Below are positions 11,236-23,600 of a stretch of 64,000 nucleotides of DNA, piece after piece. The notes beneath the pieces were generated by a model. That model ran no database searches and was not told where the DNA came from. It was given only the letters and a program-made list of their open reading frames with translations. Source of the DNA: Coleophoma eucalyptorum (taxonomy: Eukaryota > Ascomycota > Leotiomycetes > Helotiales > Dermateaceae); contig JALRME010000018.1 in assembly GCA_026120035.1 (NCBI GenBank), forward strand, positions 806,001-870,000, in the 5' to 3' direction. Both the position numbers and the translations under genes were made by a program. Position 1 is the first letter of the stretch. Each line of letters opens with the position of its first letter.

Positions 11236-12477
11236 TTATAGACTTACATCTTCAAATTCTTCTGAGCCGGGCTCTGCATGAGTGGGGGGATGTGACATTA
11301 GTGAAGAGAGGTTAAAAGCATTTGGGGGAAGTTGGAAGTCACCTCTTGGGGATGACGATTCCCGATCCTCACCCGAGTAAAATAAACTGTTATTATCAGA
11401 ATGCGGTGGTGATAGCTCCCTATCGTCGTCCCGATGAAACAAACTGTTATTAGAAGACGGTGGCGACGGCTGCTCAATTTTCGAGTACAAGCCTTTCTTC
11501 TTATAGAAATTAGCTTGATCATGTAAGCTTATCAATCGCAGGAGTTGGATGACATTGGTTTTGCCGGCGTCATCTTTTTCTCTAGCTAGAGCAATCACCC
11601 TGTCAAAGGCTTCACTTCCGTCAATGCATCTGCAGAAGTCAACAATACCAACGCACGTACGGATCCATGTGATGATTTCTTCTTCATCAATAGTACCTGC
11701 AGCTTGTCGGAATTCAATAGTATGCTTCAATGGTTCCTTGAATTCAATGCTCGAGAAGTTATAGGCCATAGTTTTTCCGTTCCCATTAGAGCCCCCAGCC
11801 TCTTTGGCTATATTCCGTGGACCACCAAAGGGGTGTTTCAGGAAATGGGCAATGCCTTCCTCGATACCTGGTAGGATGGCTTTCTTCACAGCCGTTGCAC
11901 TACCATTAGCATAGACGGACTCTTCCCGTAAGGATCGTGCCCATCCACATTCCTCGGTTCTGCGGTGTTCGGGATGGAGCGTACTGAGCTGCTCTTCAAA
12001 AGCCCAGAAAAATGCTAGCAGCCGACGCAGGTGATCAAGCTGGAAGCGCTGATTGCCTACACCGACATGTACATGTAGACCAGCTGTCTCGTTAATGTGG
12101 ATCATATAGTTCTCGGCTAGTAAGCGGCATGTCTTCCTGACTTCAGTCATAGTGTCATCAAAGTTGTAGTAAGCGGGCGAGATAACCTCGATGCTGGTCC
12201 AAATATATTCGTGTTCATGCTCTATTGCTGCGACCGAGGCGTCTGATACGATTGTCCATTTGCTGAAATCTCCGTCGACACCAAAAGGGTAACACGGAAT
12301 TCCGCCAATCTCAAGCGTGTTGATGATATGTCTTCGAACTAATTCCAAGGTCCGCTTACCTTTCTGCGGTTGAATATACTGTGTTCGGTTACCTTGCCTC
12401 TCCACCCTCATCGATGAATCTTGGTTCAGAGCGATCAAGAGCTCTAATTCCACGCCGTACGATAATGCCGTTGCCAT
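11236..12477 (-). CDS. Amidoligase-family protein
   Basis: One uninterrupted exon encodes 413 residues. The fold hallmarks of the putative amidoligase family (PF12224, ATP-grasp/glutamine-synthetase-like) are visible: GVELE at residues 8-12, a GLHVHVG motif with His135 and His137, and TIEFRQAAGT with Glu255, Arg257 and Gln258 near the end of the catalytic part. Members of this family are predicted to form amide or peptide bonds, and substrates of the fungal proteins are unknown. Residues ~345-413 form a Ser/Pro/acidic tail containing two copies of an SxNNSLF-x8-RE unit. No signal peptide or membrane helix is seen, so it is probably cytosolic. Family call is by motif recognition; the reaction is inference. 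Confidence 0.8.
   Translation of the reverse strand: MATALSYGVELELLIALNQDSSMRVERQGNRTQYIQPQKGKRTLELVRRHIINTLEIGGIPCYPFGVDGDFSKWTIVSDASVAAIEHEHEYIWTSIEVISPAYYNFDDTMTEVRKTCRLLAENYMIHINETAGLHVHVGVGNQRFQLDHLRRLLAFFWAFEEQLSTLHPEHRRTEECGWARSLREESVYANGSATAVKKAILPGIEEGIAHFLKHPFGGPRNIAKEAGGSNGNGKTMAYNFSSIEFKEPLKHTIEFRQAAGTIDEEEIITWIRTCVGIVDFCRCIDGSEAFDRVIALAREKDDAGKTNVIQLLRLISLHDQANFYKKKGLYSKIEQPSPPSSNNSLFHRDDDRELSPPHSDNNSLFYSGEDRESSSPRGDFQLPPNAFNLSSLMSHPPTHAEPGSEEFEDVSL
11351..11463 (-). repeat. Tandem repeat in the amidoligase tail
   Basis: Two diverged copies of a unit of about 55 bases lie back to back and in frame. Each encodes a variant of Asn-Asn-Ser-Leu-Phe, then an acidic stretch, then Arg-Glu-Ser/Leu. 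The copies share the run aaactgttatta on the plus strand. The repeat adds to a disordered tail rather than to the catalytic fold. Confidence 0.7.
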
Positions 12478-13388
12478 TTCAACAGCTGTGGCACTTTTGG
12501 TTCCAGAAACTTTGATCTTTAGATATGCCTCGACTTTAAGTCTGATACTTCCGGATCAAATTTTTGGGCTTTGGACAATGCAATTGTATTCGATCACATT
12601 TGACTATATACGCCGAGGTTTTCTTTGATCTATAAGGCAATTGCCGCGGATTTTAGGTGATAAAGAGAATTCTTTGTGTATCGGAAAATCTCATTATATA
12701 ACAAAGCACAAACATTGAAGAAAATTGCATGTGTCCGTGGCGTCTAGGTGAAGACGACGGTGACCGGTAAGACAAAGATTTCAAAGAAACGACAAAGTTG
12801 AGAACAAGGAACTGGGTGTTGAGGTACTGATCAAATGCCAAAGACTTGCAGAATCTGCCACAAAAAGGATTTTCAAGATATGAGATGAAACAATCTCTAC
12901 GGGATCAGGTGTCGCCCTGAGTCGCCTCTTTCTGCCGCTGGCAAACGCTGTTTAGAGCTCTTAGATTAACTAAGTCAGAGAAGGGATCGGAGGTGTCTCC
13001 AGAGTGTTAGATGATCTAGGACATCTAATACAACAATGCATTAAGTGCCCGGAGAAATTATGTTATATTACTCCTTTGCACCCTGCTAATGCAGTAACCC
13101 TGGAAGTCTGGCATGGCAAGAAACAGTTTCAAATATAGAAGAAAAAATCACAGGTAACAGATATAATAGCTAAATATGTCATCATAGAGCTGGTTCTGGA
13201 TTTTTAGTACGGATTGAAGTCTGTTCATTACGTGAGATAGCTGAAATTGGTGGTATGGAATCATTTTCTTTTACTAAGCGACCGACCTCAAGAGTGTAGA
13301 CACTTTATATTTCATTGCTTTCATCTATATACCACCTCTATTGACATTCTAAAATAGTCTATTATGAATATGTAAAGTTTGGAGCCCC
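12478..13388. other. Intergenic region upstream of the amidoligase gene
   Basis: This holds the promoter of the amidoligase gene and the 3' end of the CFEM receptor gene, both on the minus strand. One 62-codon minus frame is seen and not called. No distinctive motif found. Confidence 0.5.
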
Positions 13389-15033
13389 TCACTTGACTTC
13401 CAAATTCCTCGAGCTTGTGAAGTTATACATAAAACTTTCACGGATCTGTGGCGGATCTTTGCTAATAGTTTCTTCCAAACTCGAGAACGAGCCTGTTAAT
13501 GAGATACCACTGTCCCAGATACTATATGGAATGTTCAAAGGAGTGCGACTGTCTATTCTCGTCGGCTTAATGGTCGATTTTGTTTTCGAATTGGTGTTTG
13601 AATGCGTCAAAGCAGAGGCAAAGAGCATCCGGATACTTGGAAGACAAGCACATACAATGCCAACAGTGAGTTCTATTTGTGACCAGAAACCGGAGACGAA
13701 ATAATCCCCTAGATAGGTTAGAATAGTCACCCCACTCAGGTGGTATTGACTCACACGTTGGATTCATTGTATTGGCATAACCAAGTTGAAAGAGCGTTAC
13801 AAAACGTATAACACTTATCACCGTGAAACTGCAGAAACCGGTTTAGTGGGATGATGAACGCCGACTCGCTCAGGGAACCTACAGTATACCCACACTAAAC
13901 ATGACCCCGGCGGCAAGTTTAGTCCTCCATTGCAGATTCAATTTATATACTTGGATGATAGGCAGTATGAGCATCCAAACGTCGACGACAATACTGATAA
14001 TTGCGTAAGAATTGACAAGGGCGACGACGTCCATACAAGTCCCCTGGTGTTCACCATCCCAAGCCTTCCAGAAGAAGCTTATGGGCTTACATTGAAAAAT
14101 GTTGAGAATAACATAAGTGACGCCGACTAGCAAGTTGAATAAAATCGTCGCTTGAATCATAATCCGAATATGGTGAGTAACAAAGATCCTTAGGAGAAAA
14201 AGCAAAATGGAAATCTTGATAAGGGGTATCAGAGCGAAATAAATGACTTGGACAATATAACTGTACTGAGAGAATTTAGTGAAAGCGTCATGGAAGCCTT
14301 GGTAATTCTACTCACTCTGATGACCTCGGTGATTTGTGGAAATGGCACTTTCCATACATCCTTTCCAAATCCGTTGGCGGATACTTTGGATGTTTAGCAC
14401 TTGTATTACTGCGAGTTTCATTGTTGTGCTTACATCCGTATATATTAATTAAACACAGCGCAAGGTTTATAAGCTGGAAAATCAGTCTCATTTCATTTGG
14501 GCGTCGAATAGCGCACTCACCACGACTCCTACAATCAGCAAGTCGTCTAAACCAAGCGTTACAGTTTTCCAAACTCGCTGGAAAAGTCTCACGCTCACAG
14601 CCAACATAGTTACTGTGGCACAAATGATGCTGGTCGTCGTGAATGACTCCCCTCTATCCCTTAATGGTGCACTGCAGTGGATAGCAGAAATGTTGGCAGC
14701 GGCTAGAACTTGGTTAGCACGTTATCAATAGAAAATGGGTCAGATTACCCACCCAGTACCTCTTTTACAGTGCAAGAAAGAATTTCACATTGGCCTGCCT
14801 GTGCAATTATACTAGGGTCGTTGCAAACACATGCTGAATCAAGAGCCGAACAACTGGAGTTCTGTACAGCCGCAGTCAAGCAGGCGGCCTAATGAAATCT
14901 GTGAGCTTTCAATAAAGAAAATTTCAAGATGACTTACTGCACATTCAGGTAGGGTAACATTTCCCGCCTCTTGTGCCCATGTCTTCTTCGAAAGAAATAG
15001 GCCCCAAAGCAACAAGTTGAAGTAGATCCTCAT
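13389..15033 (-). CDS. CFEM-domain PTH11-like seven-helix receptor
   Basis: Eight exons (15033-14938, 14888-14753, 14702-14521, 14473-14434, 14383-14316, 14265-13883, 13828-13755, 13708-13389) join in phase to 432 residues. A signal peptide (MRIYFNLLLWGLFLS) precedes a complete CFEM domain with all eight Cys at 31, 35, 45, 52, 54, 66, 71 and 87, and Asp49 in the DxxC position linked to haem binding in other CFEM proteins. A rhodopsin-like 7TM region follows: DDLLIVGVV, then GFGKDVWKVP, FQCKPISFFWKAWDG, YAIISIVVDVWMLILP and WSQIELTVGIVCACLPSIR, all hallmarks of PTH11-class receptors. The C-terminal tail is short and polar. PTH11 itself senses surface cues in Magnaporthe; the ligand here is unknown. 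A start at 15057 is an alternative. Confidence 0.88.
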
Positions 15034-15116
15034 TCTCGCAACTTCAGCACAGGACATGCCAGAGGTCGTTTTGAACTATCTCCGTCTTGAAAATGGGGGC
15101 GGGGTTCCCTCAGGAA

Positions 15117-15125
15117 TTATAAATA
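15117..15125 (-). promoter_or_regulatory. TATA-like box of the CFEM receptor gene
   Basis: On the minus strand this reads TATTTATAA, 84 bases upstream of the chosen ATG. Its position fits a core promoter. Assigned on sequence and spacing only. Confidence 0.45.
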
Positions 15126-17111
15126 GCAGACAAGGTTTTTACAAAACAACTTCATGGAGGCGCATAAGTATCGAAAGCTAGATTTTGTTCATAGCACTTG
15201 CAATCATCCAATCATTCAATGATGGCTATCTATGGATGTGCTCATCCGCAACTCTATTTTAGCGAAACTTGGAAGTAATGAATCCGACACGCTTAAGAAC
15301 GGCATGTTGGGTGATTCAAGTCCAAAGAGTAGAGAACTGGTAGGTTTGTGCCCTGTAAAACTAACAGCAAGAAGCCTTGAAGCGCGAGGTAGGATGATGG
15401 AACTCCGAGGCTGTGATTCAGCTTTTTTTTTGGCAGGTCTGGAAGAATCACACCAGATCCTGAATCGAATCATAGTGTGTTTCTAGTAGGTAGACAGGAT
15501 TTATACCGTAACCTTCCCGAAATTAAAAATTCCTTACGCTGAGACCCTCAAAATTCAACAAAACGGCCAAGACTCTGATCTGGAGCAGAAACTCTTTTAT
15601 TTCAATTTGTAAGGGAAAGTAAAGGTAGGAATTTCCAATCTCGAGGTCAGAGTTTATATAAAGTCAAAATAAGGTTTGGTCGGCCAAGAGCGGGGGGTAG
15701 CGGATAGTTGGATGATCAGAACTTCCATGATCATAACAACTAGCCGAATCACTGGCAACAACAGGGTTGAATGATTTAGCCTGAATGGAGGGCTGGTATA
15801 CGAGTAAATGTGCCTTGTGCGTGCCGAGGAGTCAAGGTTACTAGGCGAAACTTTTGCTGTATGAGAAATCCTTTTTGCCTACTCAAGCATGAACTGAGCC
15901 TCGTACTGTAAACAAGCAATTGACATCTTGTAAGCTTCCAGGCTTGTAAGATAACTCTGTTATCAAACTGCTTAATATATCATGAAACCAATCAAGTGGC
16001 ATGGCAGCATAAGGTTCTGTTAGAATCAAACATACAGAAGCAAGTGGGTGGCTGTAAGGTGCATAGAGACATCGTACTGAGAGAATAATTCCATTCCAAA
16101 GCTGCTGCCATATCCTAAAGGGTATAGCATATTTCATATGGCAAGGTGAACTGACGAGGGTTTGGGCAGAAGTTACCAACGGTCACAAGCTCGACGAAAA
16201 TTGAGTAGTGATCGTGTAATACGGAATTCAGTTCAGAAACTTATGGAAGAAGAGAGCTATAATTCTGGCTGAGGGCCGTTCTTTGTTGACATGTCAATAT
16301 ACCTCTTCCCATGTGGTAGACACGTGAGCTTGACTAAGGAGTAACAAAAAAACGAGAATTGATTGCTGCGCTTCATTGCCCAATACTCGTCTCATAATTC
16401 CCCAAGATGTATTTTTTGAACTATAGATAGCTATTAAATGACAAGATCTTGTTATCATTTAAGGTGCTTTAATATCGAACAACGAGGTGACTGATAGATA
16501 CAACAGAGGAGCCAGTGAAGCGCTGTGGAGTAGCCGAGCTAAAACTTCCGAGACAGTTGATACCTCATTATTTAGGCTGCAACTTCGTGCGGAGAAGCTG
16601 CTCTCCGCACTTCAAATGGTATGATTTTGAAGACTCAATTCTGTTAGTGCAACATGAGCAGACCTCAGAGTTGCAACCAGACTACTCAATTGAAGCTGGA
16701 CTGCACATCGAGGCAGATAGGACGCCAGCAGTGGCCTACCCAGAGTACACAGCCTGCTGGATATCGATCCCAGAACGTGAGCATTCCTTGCCGGGTATTT
16801 CGGAACTCTACCAAGCTCCCCTTGAGCTCAGGGGGAGCTGTACCTCACGAGAGCTCTACTCTCAGCTCTGGTAAATGCAGAATGGTAGCCATTGGCCTAT
16901 GTTCAATTGATGGATCTCACAGCAAAGCATCAGAATCAAATCTTGAGGGGAACAAAGTAAATTTTCTGCAACGCGTTCTATTGTTTTGAACTATGCAGTA
17001 TATACACTCTACAAGCCCTCTGCCCGTCTTTCCCCCAACATCCCCTTATGCATGCTAACTCATTACTAGTACAGCGCACCCAGCAATTTCCTGAGCCGGC
17101 GAGCGAATCCC
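15126..17111. other. Intergenic region with no supported gene
   Basis: About 2 kb upstream of the receptor gene and downstream of ATP9. Frames of 98 codons (minus, 15883-16179) and 119 codons (plus, 16515-16874) resemble nothing known. A perfect 9-base inverted repeat with a 6-base loop lies at 16587-16610. Confidence 0.5.
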
Positions 17112-17653
17112 TTAAACGTACTTGCACATCATGGCAACCATGAGATCGAAAAGACCGATAGCCTCAACGAAAGCGAAACCCAAAATGGCGTATTGGAAGA
17201 GTTGACCTCTCATGGATGGGTTGCGGGCAACGGCCATGATGAGGGCAGCGAAAACAAGACCGATACCGATACCAGCACCACCGAGACCAATGGCAGCGGA
17301 ACCCATACCCATGTTCTGGGAGACCTGGACCATGGCGGAGGCGATTTCAGAGGAGTAAGGGCGGGATTGCTTGGAGAGAGCGACACGGTTGAGGATGGAG
17401 ATTTGTTGACGCTTCATGGAGGCGAATGGGGAGGTCTTGGCCTTGAGGCTCTGGCTGACGCCTGTTGATGGTGTTGTCAGTCAATTGAGCTCTGTTGAGG
17501 TTCAATTGGATGAAAAAGTTTTTCACACATACCGGAGAAGCCACGCTGGGCGGACTTGATGTTCAAGTTGCTGCGGACCATTGGGCGGGCAGACTTGACG
17601 ATGGTTTGGCCCATCATGGAAGCCATCTTTGGAGCGATGATTCTGGATGCCAT
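17112..17653 (-). CDS. ATP9: ATP synthase subunit 9 (c), mitochondrial precursor
   Basis: Two exons (17653-17533, 17461-17112) make a 156-residue precursor of the proteolipid that forms the membrane ring of mitochondrial F1Fo-ATP synthase. Residues 1-75 are a long basic presequence ([15 protein letters not shown], then [10 protein letters not shown]) ending at a typical cleavage region RPYSSEIA. The mature part has two membrane helices: helix 1 carries [21 protein letters not shown], the polar loop is [11 protein letters not shown], and helix 2 has the proton-binding Glu140 in [11 protein letters not shown]. The AAL-IMAV stretch and the CKYV end differ from the Neurospora nuclear protein as I remember it, so this may be one of several nuclear isoforms. 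Function is clear; isoform status is inference. Confidence 0.95.
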
Positions 17654-20600
17654 TGTGTTGATGGATGTGTGTATGTGTGATGAAGAGAGGAGAGAGTGAG
17701 GTTGAAGATGGATGAAAGATGGAAGAGTGGAGCTGGGCTTGAGCTGTTGGAGGAAAGGAACAGATGGAACAGGAGGGAAGAAAAATTCGGGAGAGGGAAG
17801 AGGCCAGAGAGTGGAATTATAGCTCCTTCTCGGTTGAGGTAGTCTGATTGGTCTCACCGTCAACCACCCTTTTTGCCTTGTCTGTAGGGGTGGATCCGGA
17901 ATGAAAATGGGAGTGGAACGCTCTTTTGACGATGTTCCTAGCCGTCAAGGGATGAGATGGCTGTGGATACCACAGACAGTTTCTGTCACGAGAGCCGTTC
18001 TCGAGGATTCGTCTTCATTATTTAAACCCAAGGTGTGTCCCCCCAGCTTTCCTGGCTTCTTTCCTCTTCTTTTGCGAGTTCTCGTTTGTAACTTGGGCTT
18101 AGTTCTGACGTCGGTTATCAGGAATGTTGAAGCATGGCCTTTCCCAGCGCTAGCTATCAGCGCCTTGTCTCAACTGGGTTTGCTCCGGAAGCGGCGTGGG
18201 ATTAGTGGGGGCACCACCTCCCAATGATACGGGACGTGGTCGGGATAGCCCTGTGAATGAGCTTCCGGTTTATGGCAACTTGGACCATTCAACATTCAGA
18301 GCCGCAACCACGGTGCCATGCTAACCAGGATTGGGTATTTAAAGTACGCTTCATAGCTGTTGAAAGCTGTAGCTGGATCCTGACGGAAGCCTATTTACGG
18401 TTTGGCGTGGTGGATATTGAATGGCAAGCCCCTTGGAAAAAATCTTCAAAGCTTTGATAACAGACCTCCTGAATATCCCGACGCTGTATCCGAGTCATGA
18501 CAACGACGACGCCCATAATTATTCTTCCAGATGGAAGTGCGAGCAGACGATAATTTCTATGTCGTCCTTGTTTTGTATCATTTGAAAGCTGTGCTGCACG
18601 ATATCCTTTTTCTTTCAAAAATCAGCGATTTTTAGGCAAGGAATGAGCTTTATTTGTCACTTAGGCGCTCGGCCGCAACCGGCATAAAAGGCAATTCCGG
18701 AACGAGTCCGATCTGCAAGGAAAGCCATCCACGTGACCATTTTCCGAGAGCTCCGTCGCAACAAACACACTTTCTTCACTCATGGTTTTGTCTCAAGTGA
18801 CGATGGATCATCCTAACTTCATATACTGCTTTGGGCATAGCTGTTCTGGCAGCTGAAATGGAAGCGGGTCACTAAACTGGTCGACTTCCTAGACTTACAA
18901 GAACCTCGCTGCCTCCTCGCTTTGGGAGTGCTTGACTTCCTCTGTCTTTGGCCTTTCAGGACCGCAAAAAGTAACAAACCCGTCAACCTCTGTTGCAGAT
19001 CGTTGCATCAGATTCCATATCACTATTCCGAACTCGACGAGGTGGACTTTATATTTGTGAAAGAAAAGCACACCTCCTTTTCAAGCGAGAGACGATTTTC
19101 AAGGTACTCAAGCCCACACGGAATACACTTTGCTTTTCTAGCTATGGTATCTTGTGGCCTCGAAGCTTGAGGTTATCAAGGTAGGGAGAAGAAAAAACAT
19201 CTTGTTTCGCCACGGATCAAGTGCAACATTGAACGAACAGCGGTCACAAGGCGCACTCGGATGCTCCGAATGATTTCGTTGGTGTCACATCGACGAACGA
19301 GTGGATGAGCATGTGGCTAAAGACGAGTCCTACAATATTCAAACCAACTGTCTGAAAGCTCATGTGGACGACCGCCAACTGCCAGTGAAATGGCGTTCCC
19401 ACATCGATGGACAAACAATCCTCCGAATCTTACTTATTGAATCCTTATGAGAGATTTCTTAGCTCTTAACGTAGGTTGGGTTTCATTCAGGCTGAGTAGG
19501 ACCTTGGAGAAATGGCCGTAGAAGTAGGTACATCTTCTATTTAAGTCCTCCTATGAAAGCCAGGTAACCTTGGTTGTACACACTCATTATAAACAGCACC
19601 CTTGACGGATTTGCTCCTGACGAAATGTCTCACCGGACACGATATCTTTAATCGTTATTTATTGGGTGGCAGAAACCGATCCGCGTATTCCGATTGCACC
19701 TTGATGCGAACTCACACCCTACAATTGCTTTCAACTCAAATGAAAGCATTACCATGCTGGCTCTTGATGCGTCTCGTGTGTCAATTATTTCGAGCTACGA
19801 AAACGCGGCCGGCCAAGTGATAGATCTCTTCTACTCACGGCGAAAGTTTGATAAATGTTGGACAGGACCCCAGTCGATAATTCGCCAAACGGATACGAAT
19901 AACCTATACTATTCATGCAATGTCTGGCTCACTAAATAATTGAAACCAACAATTTTATCTTGCTTGACTCTCATAAATAACTGAGATCGATACAGTTGTT
20001 CGCATTCGATTTATATCAACTAAATTCTAAACGGTATTTACTTCGGTTTCGTTCTCTTGGAGTTCCGATTCGACATACCAAAATACCACCTTCACTGGTA
20101 ATATCCACAACGACAATACAAACCTTTGGACTTCCGCTAGCCCTCGCTTTCTGTACAAGTCAAACTGATAGACTTTCGGATTTCGTAGTCTTCAGCCGCC
20201 GATTCGAGCTTACACCGGTCACAATCCAGGCTGCAGGGCAGCGGTATAAATGAGGCTTACTCTTCGATCGGACCAGGAAATAAAGAAGTCGTGGAATCGG
20301 TTTCTCAGAGGTATAGCAGTTTGATGACAGAAAGTCCATTACACTCTACGTATAGACGAACCCTAGGTACTTCCATATGAGGCTAAACGACCGAAGCCTT
20401 GGGTTTTTTGCTACAATTTTACGTAGCATCTCCATATGCAGCATAGCAATGCGAAATCCTCTGGTTCTGGTCTCTTTACTGCCAACATGATGCTTGAAAA
20501 AAGCTAACGGCTAATACGATACTGAAAAGGTCAATGTTAACTACACACTGGACAGCTACGCCATATTCGCTTATTACGTTGGGAGCTACGGGCACACCCG

Positions 20601-23600
20601 GTACTTCCGCTCGGGACTTTCAGCCAAAGCCACAGTCAGCTTCCGGACCTGCGGAAGGTCTAAAATAAGCTATTGACGGCAGAACTCAATGGCGATTCAC
20701 CTGGCCTCCTATTGTAAACTGTCTCACATAATACACAAAATGGTTGTTACGTGGCAGCAGACGTAACTCCAATTGAGAGCGACTACCCAACTACGGACAA
20801 TGCTGTTCCATTTTCTACCTATCCTACCACTCGAGTCAGACTTAATGCTGAATTTCAAGGACTCGTAGGAATGCCAAAAAGTTGTGCATAAGAAAAGTAT
20901 GTGAACTCGTGGTTTGCGGGACAATGTTAAGTGTTTCCGCCATCATGTGCTCACGTGGATAAATGTCTTAAGCTTGTGTAAGATCTTATGCACCACCTAA
21001 ACTTAGCAGGCTTGTGAATCGGGATTCTGGAAATGTCTCATACTTGGCGTATTCCCGATATATAATGTGTGGTGTTTTACATCGCACGTTTCTTTATATT
21101 TATTAGAGTTGCGGTTAATGAAACTGGCTGCCGCAATTGACAGCTCTTATTTTTAAAGAAGTTCTAGAAGCCTGTTAATCATGGAGAGACTACCCAAGAG
21201 CAATGCAGCTCTCTTGGTCACCCTTCCGAGAAAGTCCGTATTATGTTATCAGGCTTTGGAAAACAAACATGATGAGTGAAAGAAAGGGTACAAACGTGAA
21301 GGACGAAATCTGATTTGTCCGAGCTTATGAGCATAAAAACTCAGAAGCTCCATAGGGAATGTCTAGAAGATTGGCACAGAACATGTATGCGCTTAGGCCG
21401 ATACCGTTGAATGCAAATCCGTGATATTGGTTATCCAAAGTTAAATGACAACCGAAGGAAGCGAATATCTGGACGTAGCAGCCAGTCGTTCCAGTCCTTG
21501 GAGCCTAGGTCAATGATGAGGTGAGGACCCTGCCGAAGGGAAGGGCGATCTGAGTGCAAGTGTTCTCGATGGTGCTATGCTTCTCAGGGTGCCAGCAGAG
21601 CCATCGGTTGGTAGGATACTGGTGTTGTTTGAACACAGATAGGAAGAATAGAAATTTAGGGGTGCAAAGCCTGGGCCACCTAGAGAGATTTAATCGTACA
21701 TTGCTTGCCTTGGGGAAGAAATAATTTACCTGTTGATCTACCTGCCGCTACGGCGGGGTGAATTTCGGAGACAATGGTAACGATAGTGATGAAGATTTTC
21801 TGGAAGGGTCAGTGGGTTCTCCTCAAGCAGCCTTGTAAAATCAGAGAGCTTATTGAAAAGAATGTTGTCCGAGATATTAACTGTAAGTAAGTTGTTGGTA
21901 GTAGATGTAACTGAAACATGCTTGATTATGATGAGGAATGGAAGAAGAACAGGCCTGCTGGTTATATAGAAGTCTGGATGTTAATTTAATGAATTATGGA
22001 ATTTTTTTGTATGAAACCTAAGGGTGGTGCTTTCTTGTGGCTCTCAGGCCTACACCACTTCATCCTCGAGGTTAAATCCAGGAGATCATGAAAAAGTGAC
22101 AGAATATCAGATGAGTCCGATAGGAGCAATTCGACTTCAGGGATTCAACGCTCAGCCAAAGCTTGTGATGGTTCATAGAGCAGCTCTAACAACCAGGATA
22201 AGCTATGTTGGCCCCAGACTCGGAAACTAATCTACTGGGGGTGTGAAGGGGCTTCAGGACAGGCTTTCCAAGACAAATCATCTTGCGATGAAGGCTGGAG
22301 TTGCCATACCTGATGTCAGACTTCCAACTTGGGAGCGCTGACCAACCCACTGCCGTTAAGAACATGACAATAATTGATCTTGCAGAATGCTCAATGTCAT
22401 GATCTACTGTGAGAAAGATATTCAGGGGCTTTATTTAAGTTCTGGTAGGGTACTGGAAAACTTGCATGCATTAGCTAGAAAAAGAAAATATATGTTGGGC
22501 TCACTTGCAACGGCGATTTGCAGATGTACTAATTCCCATACATTAAAGCCTACGATAACACCAACCACATTTACCACATTCTCGCCGAATAACTTGGCAT
22601 GTGGCCTCTGTTGAGAGAGTCTGGACTATAGTGGTGTGGGGTGAGCTCCAAATTTGGAGGAGCTGTATCCTGAAAGTGGCGACTGACAGAAGCAATCGAA
22701 GTTTGTGAGTTTAGTCGGCTAGACCCTGGGTACAAAGTGCAGCCCGTGGAAGCACAATTATTTGTTCAATATAGTCTAGAGGGGGTCCTAGCTGGAAGTT
22801 TTCTGATATTGCAGCCGTCAACCTTGACCTTGTCAGCTTGTCAATGGTGCTCAGGTATCTGATGACACCCGGGGTTGACTCCGTTCTCCAATTGCCATTT
22901 TGCTTCAGCAATGGACTGATGGGTGATATTGTGCTGTAAAAAACACTTTTGATGACTAGAAAGTTTTTGTGGATCTATTCTGGGTAAGTATAGTCAGTAA
23001 GTCGAGTTCCCATTCACAATGCCTACATTTTATGGTTGACCAACTGCCTCGGTACTCTTCCTCTTGCCGCCCGAAAGACCCTGAATTTTTGAAAAGCTAT
23101 AAAATCTAGCTCCAGAAAGACAGACACTGCATTATCTATCCAAGAGCATAACTGAAGTTCGACGAGGGATATTGTGAATAAATAAAATTAGAACTAGCTG
23201 TTTCTAATTCAAAGCTAACAAAGGATGTATAACGCTCGAGAGTCCAATTACAAAATAGCAACAATGCAAATTCTATCGAGATGCAGCAAGATTCCTAGAA
23301 GGATTTAGTGATACAGGGCGGTCTGGTTCGACCCAGAAGATAGTGTTCGCCGCAGATTCTAAAGTATGCTTGAAAAGACTTTCTTTTGATGAGCGCAATT
23401 GATACATGCTATTTCTCGCATCAAAGGCCACCACTCTGCTATGACTGGTTTATATCCATCATTAGTAACCTTCTTCGCACCTGACGAGCTTCATACTTGG
23501 TCAAAATATCAAGTCTCAGGCTTAACTATTTCACTTCCTTATAATAGATCTTACGATGCTCAGCAGCATCTCAGTCACTGTGTCTATTATATTATTACGC

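Noticed and set aside
16515..16874. 119-codon plus-strand frame
   Set aside because: No recognisable domain, overlaps a second frame of similar length, contains the inverted repeat.
23325..23345. GGTTCGACCC resembling a tRNA B box
   Set aside because: The stem flanking it leaves a six-base loop instead of seven, and no A box or acceptor stem could be placed upstream.
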